From Cycas panzhihuaensis (taxonomy: Eukaryota > Cycadophyta), in NCBI GenBank assembly GCA_023213395.1, contig CM041465.1, positions 244,597,741 to 244,661,740 on the forward strand: a stretch of 64,000 nt of DNA, read 5' to 3'. Position numbers and translations under genes: made by a program. The first letter of the stretch is position 1. Each line of letters opens with the position of its first letter. The notes under the pieces were generated by a model, which saw only the letters and a list, made by a program, of their open reading frames with translations, was not told the DNA's origin and made no database searches. Below, piece by piece: positions 37,558-50,409 of the stretch.

Positions 37558-38850
37558 CTACAAACTTATATGAGAACTACAAACAAAAGTAGAAGAAGAA
37601 GTGGAACAAGGTAGTCTAGATAACATATCAGCAATTTTGTTAGTAGATCCCTTTTGATACTTAATTAAAATATTGAATTGTTGTAAATAACTCATCCACT
37701 TCATGTGTCTTACTTGTTGTAATTTACTTTGGGTTTGTAAAAATTGAAGAGGCTTATGATTGGTATGAACCAAAACCTCTTTTCCAAGTAAGTAGGATTT
37801 CCAATGCTTGCATGCTTGATGAAGTGCGAACATTTCTTGATCTTATGTTGGGTAGTTTTTCACTTGAGGGGTGAAGACTTCTGAATGGTAAGCAATAGGC
37901 TTCCCATCTTGAATAAGGATAGTTCCCATCGTATTTCCACTTGCATCAGCTTCTACTTCAAAAGGCCTTTACAAATTTGGCATTGCCAAAACTAGTGCTT
38001 CACAAATTTTCTTCTTTAAAAGAAGAAAAGCTTCTTCCTCCTTGGAACCCCAAGTAAACATTTTACTAGATTTTGTCAATCCATGTAGATGTGCTGCAAC
38101 CTGTGAGAAATGAAGAATAAACTTTCTCAAGTATTGACAAGCTCCTAAAAAACTTCTCATCTCTATGATGTTTGTTGGCCTAGGCCATTTGAGGATGGCT
38201 TGAGTCTTGAGTGAATCGATGCTCAACTTTCCTCCTCCAACTATAAAGCCTAAGAAGATCAAGTTATCCTTGCCAAATTCACACTTCTTCACATTAAGCT
38301 TCAAATGATACTTAGCCATAGTCTTTAAAACTTCTTCTATATGCTGCAAATGTTCCTCCCATGTGTTACTAAAAATCAAAATGTCATCAAGATAGACAAT
38401 AACAAAATTATCTAAGTAAGGCCTTAACATTTCATTCATTAGCCTCATGAATGTTGTAGGAGCATTACACAAGCTGAAAGGCATAACCATCCATTCAAAG
38501 AGTCCTTGCTTTGTTTTGAAGGTCGTCTTCCATGTATCCTCCTCCTTGACCCTAACTTGGTAATAACCACTTTTCAAATCCAACTTAGTAAAATAACAAG
38601 CATGTTGAATTTGATCAAGTAAATCATCTATGCAAGGCAAAGGGTAGCAATTTTTAATTGTAATTTTATTTAAAGCATGAAAGTCTATACACATTCTCCA
38701 TCCTCCATCCTTCTTAGGCACTAAGACAATTAGTGACCCACAAGGTGAACATGAAGGTCTTATAACCCCTTGATCAAGTAACTCCTCAACTTGCCTCTTT
38801 ATCTCATTATTCTCTACAATGAAGTGCCTATACAAAGCAACATTAGGCAA
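37558..38850 (-). pseudogene. Gypsy reverse transcriptase and RNase H
   Basis: RT occupies an open frame of 293 codons (38850-37969). Its blocks are VPKKDGGWRMCIDFHALNK, TKLDLKSGYYQVRV, MPFSLCNAPTTF and the intact active site VYLDDILIFS, then FLGFIVGGGKLSIDS. After a stop at 37969 the RNase H continues with ADASGNTMGTILIQDGKPIA (first catalytic Asp) and frame 37833-37558, MFALHQACKHWKSYLLGK and VHTNHKPLQFLQ, ending in IADMLSRLP. The RT frame is the longest intact coding block in the window. Confidence 0.92.
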
Positions 38851-38954
38851 TGGTGCATCTCCTACAGAGTGATTTCATGCTCTATCTTTCTCTTTGGTGG
38901 TAGCCCATCAACATGTTGAAATAGAATATCATACCTTGTCTTTAACTCCTCAAT

Positions 38955-39482
38955 TTATTGCATTTGTTTAGGTGATATAAGAAGAGTATGAGTAGAAGGA
39001 CCTTCTTCATCTCTTAGCTTTTCTTTTCTCCTTACCATTAAGATGATGAATTTACCACATGCATTGATCATCCTTTTTGTTTGAGTGGCTGAAATTAATG
39101 CTATCTTATCCAAGTGCTTCTTTGTGGCCTTTATGATGAAGCCCTTGTTATCCTTCATCAACCGATACTTTCTCTCCCTTCGATAGAAGAGTGCATCTCG
39201 ATTCCATAAGTAGGGACTCCCAATCATAACATGGCATATATCTAATGGCACCACATCACATATTACTTTATCAATAAAATCATTAGTGATGGAAAATTTA
39301 AGTGTACATTGCTTTGATATTTGCATTTCCACATCTTTATGGATCCAACCAAGAGGATATGGGTGAGGGTGAGGAGTAGTTACCAACCCAATGCTCTTTA
39401 CCAAACTTTCTGAGATCAAATTCTTTTGGCTCCCCAGATCTATAATGGCACCAATAATATCATTTCCTACTTGAAGCTTCAA
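38955..39482 (-). pseudogene. Gypsy aspartic protease region
   Basis: It processes the gag-pol polyprotein. The active site reads IIDLGSQKNLIS where D-S/T-G is expected, so the residue after the catalytic Asp is Leu. The later block CDVVPLDICHVMIGSPYLW matches the usual VVPMDACH.LLGRPW. It is joined to gag by a spacer with one TGA or TAG (about 39550) and to RT by the 38851-38954 linker. Confidence 0.82.
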
Positions 39483-39653
39483 GTGAAATAGTTCCTCCCT
39501 TGTAGCATCATCTCCATAATTTATAAGTAGAGTAACCTTCTCTTCTTCTCATTCACTTTGAATCTCCACCTCAGAAAGTAGTGCTTTCCCTTTCTCCTTC
39601 TTTCTTAATTCCATATCCTTAATATGCTTTGGCTTTAGCTCTGGATGCAACTT

Positions 39654-40556
39654 CTAATACTTTGCTACAATATGACCACTAATATCACAATGCTTATAAC
39701 AGTTAGAACTTTTAACAAAATTAGTTCTTTTCTTCTTTCCTTCTTGCCTTTTAGATGAGTGCAATTTAAGATTCTTTTCATGCTTATTAGAAGTAAAAGT
39801 AGAATCTTTAGACATGAATGTAGATTTTTTGCTTTTACTTTCTATTGCCATAGCCATTCTACTTACTTCTCCAATGGATTGAACCTTAAAAAGCCTTAGT
39901 TCCTTACTTATGTATTCATGTAATCCTCTAATGAATTTCATAAGAGTGATATGTTCATCCATATTAATACCAAGTAGCATGCCATGCCTAAAAAATAAAG
40001 AAGTATAGTCTTGGACATATACACCTCTCCCTTGGCATAAATATTGCCAAGTGACCCATTGGTCTTCCTCATGACCTATGGGGTAGTATTGCTTCTTTAT
40101 TATTTTCTTAAAATCCATCCATGAAAAAGAAGATACATCATGAGTCTTCAAATATGCATTCCACCATGTCAATGCATGTTTACACAACTTGAGCCTAGCA
40201 AATGAAAGCTTTTGAGCATTACTATAAGCATAAATTATGAAGTAGGTTTCAAGTTGATCCAACCAATGGTCTAACTTTTCAGTATTTACCTCTCTATCAT
40301 AAGTTGGAATATCCAACTTTACCTCCACCTTGAAGGGTTGATGAGATGAAGTACCCTTGCTTTCTTCAAATGAGTGCTTTAAGGTCTCCTCCTCTTCCTC
40401 TTCATGGTTGTGGTCATATGTGGATCCTTCTTCAACTTCCTTCTCTTTGCCTTTTCCCTTGACTAGAGGTAGAAGTTAGGTCATCATTTACATCAAGACT
40501 TCTGCATTCTTCTCAAGCTTTTCAAATCTAATTTCTCCATCTTCTTTTTTAGCCAT
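39654..40556 (-). pseudogene. Gypsy gag
   Basis: I place the start at the ATG at 40556 (MAKKEDGEIRFEKLEKNAEV), in frame with the long open part that starts at 40328. Two TAA stops lie in the first 30 codons. The body has IPTYDREVNTEKLDHWLDQL, ALTWWNAYLK and FIRGLHEYISKELRLF, the Retrotrans_gag pattern. The zinc knuckle reads CYKHCDISGHIVAKY, in which the last Cys is Tyr, then a stop in place of the usual Trp, then KLHPELKPKH. An acidic stretch HNHEEEEEE lies near residue 50. Confidence 0.88.
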
Positions 40557-40671
40557 GGTGCTTGGATTCTTTCTTTGTCTTCTTGGTTATTATAACATAA
40601 GAAAAGCTTCACCTTTCTCTTTGTATCCTTTCTTTGTTTGTACCATTCAAGTCCCTACAACAAAGATTACA

Positions 40672-40684
40672 TGCTCTAATACCA
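40672..40684 (-). other. Primer-binding site (tRNA-iMet type)
   Basis: The minus strand reads TGGTATTAGAGCA, close to canonical, five bases from the 5' LTR. Confidence 0.75.
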
Positions 40685-40689
40685 AAATA

Positions 40690-41753
40690 TGATCCCAAAA
40701 TAGAGCTAATTGGTGAAGAAGTCAATTATCAACCTTTTCTCCTTGATATCCTAGGAGTTAGTATAGAAATCCCAATAATATCAAAATAAAAATGAGCCCA
40801 CAAAAAGAAATTCTACACCAAATCATTTATTCTTGACATTGCTGCAAAAGTATGAGGAGTAGTACTTTTATTAAACTATGAAAATCTCTATTTAATGGTG
40901 GAGAAATCAACTAGCAAAAGAATGGTTAAATTACAAGGAATAAATGATACAATTATACCATAAGGGGGACTCCAACCCTCCAAAATACTTCTCCAAGGAT
41001 GCTTCCCAAGTCTAGTGCCTTTCACCTTCAAGAACTACCTCTCCAACCCATAATAGGGACTAATTCATAGAAAGAAACCAAAATTGCATGTTTAACAAAT
41101 GGCAATCATGCAAGTATAACCACTAACCACTAGAATGCATGTTGCCCAAGTCACCTTCATACAATTCTTAAAAGTTATAGCTTGTAACTGACCTTAACAG
41201 ACTCCAATTTAGCTTAAATTTGGTACACATATAGGAACAATATCTCCTCTGATTCCTCAAAATTTTAGCTCATTTAGATATCATTTGATTGTATTTTTAT
41301 TCATTTAATGATAATATATATTTACTATTTTTCTGCTAACTGTGGTATTAATTTTATGCAAAATAAGGCTTGAACTTATAGCTTGTAACTAACCTTAACT
41401 GACTCCAATTTGGCTCAAATATAGTACACCTATAGAAACATATGTCCCCTCTGCTTTCTTAAAATTTTAGCTCATTTAGATGTCATTTGGCTACATTTTT
41501 ATTCATTTAATGATAACATGTATTTGTTATTTTTTTGTTAGCTGTGGGATCAATTTTATGCAAAACAAGGCTTGAACTCTAATCAAATGATATTTTCTAA
41601 ACCCCATATTTTGTACACATGTAGGGATGTGTCTTCTTCCTTTACACAAAATTTCATATAATTTTGATACCATTTGGCCATATCTCTTTCAGTTATGTCA
41701 ATGCCTAGCATTTTTCTGCATCCAATAAACATATGGTAGATCCTCCTGGATCA
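40690..41753 (-). repeat. 5' LTR of the gypsy element
   Basis: Plus-strand TGATCCCAAAATAGAGC to CTCCTGGATCA, matching 35015-36075, with the same internal tandem pair at about 41180-41380 and 41380-41575. Confidence 0.92.
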
Positions 41754-41758
41754 ACTAC

Positions 41759-42349
41759 CATCCTTGTATTAAGGTTAGAAAACCTTAATACCATCTCAAA
41801 TATATTAAACTAACCTTTTTTTTTATAATTTCTCAAAGCACATGATGTTTAAAAGTAGCACATTGGACTATATAAATAACTACCTCTTTTATGGGGAGTA
41901 TTTCATCTTAAGAGATTTTCAATAGAGAAATATATCATTATATAATATATACTTAATATTTATTAGATCAATTTTGTCATTATTAAGCAAAATTTAATTG
42001 TTTTTTTATATGAAATTTTAACATTTATCCTTTAAAGATTGATGTATATAGCCTATGTATATTCTTACTATAAAAATATTAACTTTTAAGGGATTTTTAC
42101 TACCTAGATATTATTAGGTGTAATACAAATATCCCTAAGCTACCAATAAAGTAGTATTAAAGTATGTGGAGGATACCTATTTTAAATCTAACTATTAAGG
42201 AAATAATATTTAATAAGTGAATGTTATATTAAATGTAGATCATTACTCAAACTTGTTAAATTTGTGTACATGTGAAAGAGGCCCTAGTCTACTTTCTTCT
42301 ACTATCTAAGCATTATTAATTATCATGGATTAGTTTTTGCACTATATAC
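41759..42349. other. AT-rich stretch before the nested copia gag
   Basis: Continuation of 34231-35014 after removal of the gypsy insert. No frame or LTR copy recognised. It is probably the leader of the copia whose gag starts at 42350. Confidence 0.4.
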
Positions 42350-42660
42350 ATGATGGAGAAACTGCCACAAATAATTTTTAATAGCAATAACTTCAATGAA
42401 TAGAAGGAAAATATAGAACTTATCTTAATGGTAAATTAATTATGGAAAATTATAAAAGAGAAGGATTCTATTATTCTTTCTAATAATAAGTAGAAAGGCA
42501 AAGTCAAGGAGAATTAGTTTAGTACCATAAGGTTGTTGAAACTTTCATTAGCTCTAAATTAGAGGGAACTTATATACAACCTTAAGATATAGTATAAAAT
42601 CTAGGTAAAATTAAATGAGACATTAAAAAAAAAAAAAAAAATCAAATCATCAAGTTATAT
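42350..42660 (+). pseudogene. Nested copia gag, N-terminal part
   Basis: From the ATG at 42350: MMEKLPQIIFNSNNFNE, then a stop in place of Trp, then KENIELILMVN and LWKIIKEKDSII. Near the end comes VKLNET and an A17 run where the frame slips. After the run it reads VILMMELL and is cut by the LINE. The same gag resumes at 54200 with MELLNDIIKDENNISTYLNK. Stops replace Gln and Trp codons. Confidence 0.75.
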
Positions 42661-42678
42661 TAATGATGGAGTTGTTGA
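42661..42678 (+). other. LINE target-site duplication, left copy
   Basis: TAATGATGGAGTTGTTGA. The right copy at 54200-54217 reads TAATAATGGAGTTATTAA: 15 of 18 identical, and all three differences are G versus A. Confidence 0.75.
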
Positions 42679-43559
42679 GGAAAAAACCTTACACTTTAGT
42701 ATGGACTGAATAATCATATGGTAAGGGAACTACATCACTAAAGAACTAGTTTGCTAGGGTTTGTGAGGTAGAGGTAATTATTAGAGTCATAGCTTGGCAA
42801 TAGGGGATCTCTAGATAGATGTAATAGGCTAGATTCATTTCTAGTTAGGATGTAGTAGACTTCTAGTCTTCCCATAGGTTGGTTCACACATAAATTCATT
42901 TTGTGAAACATCATTGGGAGGGGGGTTTCATTAAAGCAAGGTTGAGGTGAGTCAAATATCTTTAAGGGAGGATGTAGGATCCCATCTCCCAAACTAAGAT
43001 ATTTGAGAGGCAGGAGAGGTGTGGGAAGCAAAAGGACAGGATCCAATCTAATGCAGGCAGTATGTTATGATCAAAAGGTGATCTAAGTGATATGGAGATA
43101 AGTTAAAGACTCTGAGCTAGAAGTGGAAACAAAAAGCCCTTACTATCACAAGGACAGAGTGGATCACAGAATCATATTTGAGTAGAGGGATCCATATTTG
43201 GAGAATAAATAGATAAGAAAATGGATATTGAAAGGAGATAGTTTAAACGTAGGGCCAAAAGGTTGGAGGAGTGTAAATCTACCAGATCTATTGCATGGAA
43301 TATTACAAGTACTAGTGTTGAGGAAACCCTCCTAGTTGAGACTATTGGCATCTTAGTTTTCCTATTTTTTTGTTATGTTTAGTGTTACAAGTCTTTTGCT
43401 TTGCTAGTAATAATAGAAAATGTTAAACAAATGCTAGAAATGGTGGAAAAGAATCCTAGTAACTAGACTTATAATGTCCCTACTAGGAAGACATACCTAC
43501 AAGTATTTAGAAATAAGGAATTGAAAACTTTTGACATAAACCTTATCATTTAGGAAGAA
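42679..43559 (+). other. 5' untranslated region of the LINE
   Basis: Purine-rich, without a convincing frame, between the left target duplication and ORF1. Confidence 0.5.
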
Positions 43560-44640
43560 ATGATAAAAATACATATACCAAAGAGATTGTCTAAGTGTAC
43601 TAAAAAATATTGGGAGCTTAGCTTGGTAGGTAGATTCTTTGTACCAAGGGCAAGATTAGACCTAATAATGAAATGGATATTAAATAGGTGGAAGCTTAAG
43701 AGTTATGTGGAGGTCATGGCCCTTCCTAAAGGCTATGTCCTCTTTAAATTTTTGAATGAGGAAGAATTAGTAGATATTTTATTAAAGTCCCATTGGGTAA
43801 TGGGAAGGAAAGTAATATTCCTAGAAAAGTAGCACCCAGATTTTGATTTGTTTGTATCCTCAATAAAGAAAATATTATTATGGGTTTAGTTGTTAAGGTA
43901 ACTACTTCAATTTTAGGATATGGATGTGATTAAAGGTCTAGTGAAATCCATAGGTCCCTTACTAGCCATTGACTTAGCCACAAAGAATAGAAGAAGACTA
44001 ATTAATACAAGATTTTATGTATTAGCTAGATTGGACAAACCTCTACTAGAATGAATGAGAATAGAGGCTGAGGATTGGAGTAAGGACCAAAGTGTAACTT
44101 ATGAGCTAGAGAATATTAAGTGCTCAGCTTGTAAATGGTTTGATCATATTTCCCAAAAATGCCTAGGAGAGGAGAAAAAGAAGAGGGAAGGGATCTAAGA
44201 AGATATCTAAGACATCAATAAACAATCTTGTACCTCCAAGGAATTAAAGGAATTGGTTGAGGCTATAAAAGATATTAATCTAAACTTGGAGGACATCCTA
44301 TTTGAGGCAAGTGAGGAGCATCAAAAGGAGGAGAAAGAGAGAGAATACTCTTAAGTATATGATCAAAATCCAATACAAGTTATTGAAGGAGGGGAGGAAG
44401 ATAACATGGATATAAGTGAGGCTAGGGAGGGTTATCAATTTAAAAAGGAGCCTCCTTTTTTAACAAGACCTAAGGTGCAAAGAAGTGTTGAGAAGATCTA
44501 GAAAATAAGGGAGAAAGTGCCCCTACCAAATTAGAAATACCCTAGTGAGGGTAGAGGCCTAGATTTAGGATGTGAAAAAAGTACTAGTAGACCCATCTTG
44601 AAGATGGTTAGAGAAAGACAGGTGGCTTCCTAGATTAACC
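43560..44640 (+). pseudogene. LINE ORF1 (DUF4283-like with zinc knuckle)
   Basis: ORF1 binds LINE RNA. The open frame 43560-43832 has LSLVGRFFVPRARLDLIMKW and GYVLFKFLNEEELVDILLK, a pattern of the DUF4283 domain of plant L1 ORF1. After the stop at 43832 the same protein continues (GPLLAIDLATKNRRRL), and at about 44126 a complete zinc knuckle CSACKWFDHISQKC is present (CX2CX4HX4C intact). The C-terminal part is highly charged (KELKELVEAIKDINLNLEDI). Interrupted by several stops and shifts. Start uncertain. Confidence 0.7.
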
Positions 44641-44699
44641 AAGGGAGCCAGCACATACTCAAGGAGGGAGAGAACCAAGGCCTAAAACTTAGAAGTAAA

Positions 44700-47600
44700 A
44701 GATTATAGTGATCCTTAAGGGGGTATAGGTGAGGAATTAGATGAAGATCACCTCTTAAAACATTCGTGGTATAAATGCCCCTTTAAAGTAGAGAGTTGTA
44801 AAAAATTTATATTTAAAATTAAACCCAAACTTAATACTACTTTAGGAAACTAAATTGGGAGTGGATAATAGGGATGCAGTCAAGAATAAGATCTAGAGAG
44901 GGGTGGAGATGGTAGCCATGGATAGTCACCAGGGTTCAGGGGGGGGCCTCACCTTTCTCTCAGACCTAAAGAAATGGAGGGGGGGGCCTTATGTATTGGA
45001 GGAAAATTTTATTTCCATTTAGGTAACTTGTAGGAATCTTAATCTTAAGTGGCTAGTTACTAATGTGTATGCCCCCTTAACTTAAGAAGGGAAGAAATAT
45101 TTTTGGGATAAGATCCTAAAATATCAAAGAGATTGAAAGCACCCTTAATTGACCATAGGGGATTTTAATATAAACCTAATCCCTAGAGAGAAAAGGGGGT
45201 CAAGAGGGGTGAACGAGAATTATGATAGAACTGGGAGAATTTCTCTAAAAAGGGGGGTTAATAGATGTCCATCTTAAAGGACCCAAGTATACTTGGTCAA
45301 ATAGAAGATTGGATAAACATAACATTCAAGTAAGATTGAATAAAGTAGTGATACACTATGCTTGGGCTAGTCACTATAATAATGTAAGGCTCGAAGATCT
45401 TCCTAAGATGGCTTTGAATCATTCCCCCTAGTGCTAGAATTTGATGATAGCAAGAAGCATTAAGGTGCTCTTTTCTACTTTGAGTTAATGTGCACTAAGC
45501 ATCTAGACATTAAAGATTTGATAGAATAGTGGTGGAAGACCCCAGTAGAGGGGTGTGCTATGCATAGGTTCTCAAAGAAGTTGAACCGGGTGAAAAGACA
45601 AGTAAAAGATTAGAATAAGGTGGTCCATCAGAACATTTTTAAAGTTAAAGATCAGATAATCAGTGAGTTAAAAGACTTGAAGATGAAAATAGAAGAGGAG
45701 AGGAAATCTTAATCCTTAGATCAATTTGAGAGAGATCTTCTTAGAAATCTTAAGGAAGTTTTGAGCAAGGAAGAGATTCATTGGTAGAAGAAATTGAGGG
45801 CTCTATGGTTGGCAGAAGGTGACATAAATACAAAATTATTCCATTCGATGATATTAAAGCATAGATCTTGTAATCATATCAATGCCCTCTTAAATAGAGA
45901 TGGAGAGAAATTTTTTTAAGAAGGAGAAATCAAAGATGTGGTTATGGAATACTTTAAAGACTTATTTGATAAGCCTGTGTATAAAGATGGTATAACTAAG
46001 GGAGAGTTTATGAATTTGATCCCTAGCCTAGTTGATGAGGAATAAAATAGGGCCTTGAGTACCCCCTTCTTCTAGGAGGAAGTAAAAAAGATAGTGTTTA
46101 GCATGTAAAAAGATAAAGTGCCAAGCACAGATGGCTTTTCCCTAGGTTTCTTTTAGGAATACTAGGCCATTATTAAGGAAGATTTAATGGAGGCACTAGG
46201 GAGAGTTTTACAAGAATCAAAAAATTCATGGGGAGCAACAAGCCACCTTCTTAGTTATAATTCTAAAAAAGAAGGAGCAAAGTAGATTAAGGATCATAGA
46301 CCTATTGGTCTATGTAATGATAAATATAAAATATTAATTAAGGTACTAGCAAATCGATTAAAGAGTGTCCTCTCCTTCATCATATCTACCAATCAAGATG
46401 GGTTTGTCAAAGGGAGGTAGATTTTGGATGGCATCATAGTTATTTATAAGATGATTCATTCAACTTATCAAAAGAAAGGATCTTGGAATAATTGTTAAGA
46501 TTAACCTCTCTAAAGCCTACAATAGAGTGTCCTAGAATTGCCTACTGGATTACATTCATAGGTTTGGTTTTGGTGACTTATGGAAGGAGTGGGTGGCCAG
46601 TTATATCTCAAAGCCCAAATTCTTAGTTATAATCAATGGCACCTTGATGGATATTTTCTAGGATATAGTTAATTGTGTCAGGGGGACCCCCTCTCTCCTA
46701 TTTATTTATAATCATGGTAGAGCTTCTAGAACAGGCAATGGAAGAGGCTAGGAGTAAAGGAAAGGTTAAAGGGATAAATGCCACCTCAAATATTGATAAT
46801 ATTATCCACCATCAGTTTGTGGATGATAATATTCTATTAGGTAAGGCCACCCTTAATGAAGCTTCTGCCTTGAAAGAAGAGTTGGAAAGGTTTGAAAGAG
46901 CTACAAATTAGAAGATAAATCTAAATAAGAGCAGTGTCTTCTTTGTAAACACAAAAGATATAACTCAAAGGAAGATTAGCAGGATTTTAGAAATGGCCAT
47001 CTAAAAACTTCTTACTGTGCATTTAGGAATGCCTCTTTTGTGGGGAAGATGTCAAAGTATCTATGGGATCCTATTACAGATTAGGTATAGAGGAAGTTAA
47101 CTAGGTGGAAGGGATCCTTATTAATCTAGGAAAGAAAGGTTTAATTATTACTTGCTTCTCTCTAGAGTATCTCGGTATACATGATGTCAATTTTTAAGAT
47201 TCCAACAAGAGTGATTTCTATTTTAGAAGCTATCTAGAAAAGATTATTATGGTCAAGAGTGGAGGAGAGGGAAAGAATTCACCTAGTGGCTTGGGAGAAG
47301 GTTTGCCTTCCTAAGTGGATATGTGGGCTAAATGTATGGAGCATGGATTCCTTTAATAAGGCCCTAGTTGCAAAATTAGGATGGAGACTAACCAAAAATA
47401 AAGGAGATTTGTGGGGGAGAATTATCACTCAAAACTACCTCCAAGGAAAGCAATTCCTAAAAGATGATATTATGGTACCTTCTGGATCTTTTATTTGGAG
47501 AAGCATTCTCCAAGCAAGAGAGATGCTTATTTCAAGATTGTAATAGAAGTTGGGAGATGGTACCTCCATAAATTTTTGGAAAGATTTTTAGTGTGGTCAC

Positions 47601-48249
47601 TCTTAGTTAAACAGGAGACCTAACATCAGCCTCATTCAAGATGTATATGAAAGGATCTTTAGTATAAAGGTAAAAGATTACTGGGAGATTTGTGAGGGGA
47701 TTTGGAGCTAGATATCATTTTAGGAGTTGCTTGGAGATCAAGGAATAAGGGACCAAATAAAAGCCCTAAAAAAGAGTTAATGAATTCCTATATTACAAAA
47801 AAGACCTAAGGTAGACTCTTGGTATGGTCTTCTTCCTCTTCGGGTAAGTATTAAGTGAAGCAAGGGTACCACTTCTTATGTCTATCAAAGGGGCCCCTTA
47901 ATAACCCTATGCTAGAGGGGCTATGGAAAATAAGCTTGATTCCTAAAGTGGCAGTGTTCTAGTAGTTGTGCTTAAGGAATAAGATTTTAGCTTTAGATAA
48001 CCTAAGAAAGAGGGATTATGTATTGGCCAATAGGTGCATCCTATGTTTGGAAGTAGAGGAGTTATTAGACCATATTCTTTTGCATTGCTCTTATTCTAGA
48101 AACATCTAGAAGCTTATTTGGGCCCAATTTAGGATTGAGTGGCTATCCTCTAGTACTATAAATGAGTAGATGTTACCATGGAAAAGTCCTTTCAAATGTA
48201 GAACTTTGGTGTATCTATGGTAATCTTCTCTACCTATGCTAATGTGGAA
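44700..48249 (+). pseudogene. LINE ORF2 part 1 (endonuclease, RT, zf-RVT)
   Basis: The endonuclease shows VTNVYAPL near 45058 and TIGDFNINLIP near 45160, conserved in APE-type LINE endonucleases. RT shows KALRALWLAEGDINTKLFHS near 45795, STDGFSLGFF near 46130, DHRPIGLCNDKYKIL near 46300, and the active site HHQFVDDNILLG at 46810 (FVDD, catalytic Asp pair intact) inside open frame 46675-46911. Frame 47259-47543 carries the post-RT region (HLVAWEKVCLPKWICGLNVW). The zf-RVT domain near 48040 has CILCLEVEELLDHILLHC. The frame ends at the TGGAA target (48245-48249). About 30 stops or shifts. Confidence 0.85.
48245..48249 (+). other. Target-site duplication of the composite insert, left copy
   Basis: TGGAA in LINE sequence, identical to 53327-53331. 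Confidence 0.85.
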
Positions 48250-48640
48250 TGTTAGGGATCCAACCCCTAACTTACCTTCTCTTATATTCTCTTATATCTT
48301 CTACTTCTTCTCTCTTTTATCTTGTCTTATATCTTGTATTTTTTCTACTTCTTCCCTCTTCTTAACATCCCACATGTATAAGTAAAAAGTTGTGTAGTGG
48401 TCATTGATCACTATATATATTTATGTAATATCCCACATACATAAGTAGAAGGTTGTATAGTGAGCATAGAGCCATATATATATTTATGTAATCCTCAGAG
48501 TAGGGTATCTTAAATATCATTGCTATTGTATATAATTAGGAGGTTACCTCCTCAAAGGGTATTGTAATACAAGTGCTCTTTTGGAGTTATTTGCATGTTA
48601 TATTAGTGTGTAATTGTCATTAAGGAGTGGTATTCTACTA
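48250..48640 (+). repeat. 5' LTR of gypsy copy A
   Basis: 391 bp, TGTTAGGGATCCAACCCC... to ...TTCTACTA (from CCTACCA). Closely similar to the LTR of gypsy copy B at 58854-59234. Confidence 0.88.
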
Positions 48641-48642
48641 AG

Positions 48643-48655
48643 TGGTATCAGAGTA
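48643..48655 (+). other. Primer-binding site (tRNA-iMet type)
   Basis: TGGTATCAGAGTA after an AG spacer, the same geometry as copy B. Confidence 0.75.
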
Positions 48656-49394
48656 GTCAATACATACCCTTTAGGAGAGTTAGAGGTATTAAATAATTAA
48701 TTTTATCTATTTTTTCATTAGGTTTTCCCTATGAGTACCTATTCTTATTTAATTTCTACTTAGTTACTTTTACTTTTTGGGGGTAGACAACATTTTAATT
48801 GGGTAGCTATCCGAACACTACCACTGGGCAGTTTTCTTTTATATTTAAATAAAGACCCTATGCTGGAGGTCTATAAATATCATGAGAATCTATCATTTTG
48901 GGCTAAGTGCATTGTAGTTTTTTCATCCCTTGTGTGAAGGACTAGAGATCACACTCTTAAATTAAGCCTTAGACAAAACTTCATTATGGACTTATGCCTC
49001 TACATACCTATGAGTATATAAGAGGAACCCCTAGATAGGCCTTCCTATTATAGGTAACCATAGGAAACCTATTGACCATCTGTAATTTTTAGTGCACTAG
49101 TAAGTGGTTAGCCCTAGGAAGTTACTTTCCATGCACCCTAGAGGCAGGTAGTATGAATGTAGAGTAGAGCATTAGCCTCTATAAGTTAATACTATTTATG
49201 ACTGTAATTAATATATCGAAGGACCTACAAACTAGACAATCCCATACCTAGTGTACTTAGTTCGTCTATTAGTGGTATGTATTCGCCTAGTTAGTTAGTG
49301 AGTCAGTCATCATTAATTTGTTAAAGCTAGTATGTCTAGCCAGTTTATGATCAGTTCATGTGCATATAGTCAGTCAGCCAATTAGTGGACCAAG

Positions 49395-49479
49395 AAAGCA
49401 AAAAAACTAAAAAGCAAAAAGCAAAAAGTAAAAAAGTAAAAAAAATAAAAAAAGTAATATATATATATATATATATATT
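49395..49479 (+). repeat. (AAAAAGC)n and (TA)n repeats in leader A
   Basis: AAAAAGC-like units at 49395-49455 followed by (TA)11 at about 49458-49479. Copy B has the AAAAAGC units at 59977-60045 but no TA run. Confidence 0.85.
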
Positions 49480-49580
49480 ACCTCATTATAAAACATTGGG
49501 GATAATAATGTATAGACACCCTATTAAATCCCTTTCATTCATATTTATCAACTAAGATTCAACTTAGGTCTTGTAAATAA

Positions 49581-49833
49581 ATGGCCTCTAAGATGAACCC
49601 TAGCTAGACTCAAGATCTCAATGATGTTGTCACACAACTTCTAGGAGATATATTATAAATCCAAACTGACTTCAATGAAAATTTTGAAGTAGTAATACTA
49701 GAGCTCATAGCCATGAAACCCTTTAAGGAAGAAAAGATTGAATTTGATCATACTACTCATATAAGTAGGGGTCGCTTCGCTAAAGAAGACGAAGATAATG
49801 ACAGTAGGTGCTTCCATTCTAACTTCCTTCCTA
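49581..49833 (+). pseudogene. Gypsy copy A gag, N-terminal part
   Basis: From the ATG at 49581: MASKMNPS, stop, TQDLNDVVTQLLGDIL; then MKPFKEEKIEFDHTTHISRG, RFAKEDEDNDSRCFHSNFLP. Homologous to copy B gag (60140). Cut after CTTCCTA at 49833 by the GC-richer insert and resumes at 52548. Confidence 0.8.
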
Positions 49834-50349
49834 CTTCCCGACTTTTGGGAATGGACTTAAGATAGGTCAACTCAGGTAAGCACAGGTATATACTTCTTAC
49901 TTTCATCCTCGCTATCGCTAGGTAGAAGTTGTTTAGAGTGTTATTTAATATATACTTGCTTGTCATTTATGTGGTCGCATTGCCTTCTCTACTTGATCAC
50001 GTTGCTTGTGCATGTCGCATATTATTCAGCCTATGACGACCCACCATGGGGCACTCCTCAGTGAGTCATGCACCTCATATGGCACTCAGTTGTCCGCACA
50101 CCTCTATAGCTCCTCAAACATCGTCATTGGTCACAATCTGTTTGCATCAACACTCCTGTCACCACTTTGAGTCCCCTTCTAAGTGTGATAGGACCTCCCT
50201 GAGACTTGTCTCTCTCTATCGACCACTTGCCAGCTACCTGGGCATGAGCTCCTAGCCTACCTAGCCTCTGCACACCCCTCTGTTTGGCTCTAAGCCTTGA
50301 TTTTGCCTTTATTTTGACTTTTAGTCCTGCACCGCTATAAACTAGGCGG

Positions 50350-50409
50350 TACCATGAAGTTTGTCGTGGTACTGTGAAGTTTGTCGTAGTATCATGAAGT
50401 TTACCATGG
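50350..50409. repeat. Three tandem 20-bp units
   Basis: TACCATGAAGTTTGTCGTGG, TACTGTGAAGTTTGTCGTAG and TATCATGAAGTTTACCATGG, end to end. Confidence 0.85.

Larger units (their letters stand above)
35015..41753 (-). mobile_element. Structurally complete Ty3/gypsy element
   Basis: 6,739 bp with LTRs of 1,061 and 1,064 bp and a perfect 5-bp target duplication ACTAC (35010-35014 and 41754-41758). There is a primer-binding site beside the right LTR. Gag, protease, RT, RNase H and integrase lie in gypsy order on the minus strand. Relatively few lesions interrupt it, so it is moderately young. Confidence 0.95.

Noticed and set aside
37969-38850. The long gypsy RT frame as an active gene
   Set aside because: The frames before and after it carry stops, the protease active site is altered and the integrase is frameshifted, so the element cannot be autonomous. 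Listed only as part of a dead element.
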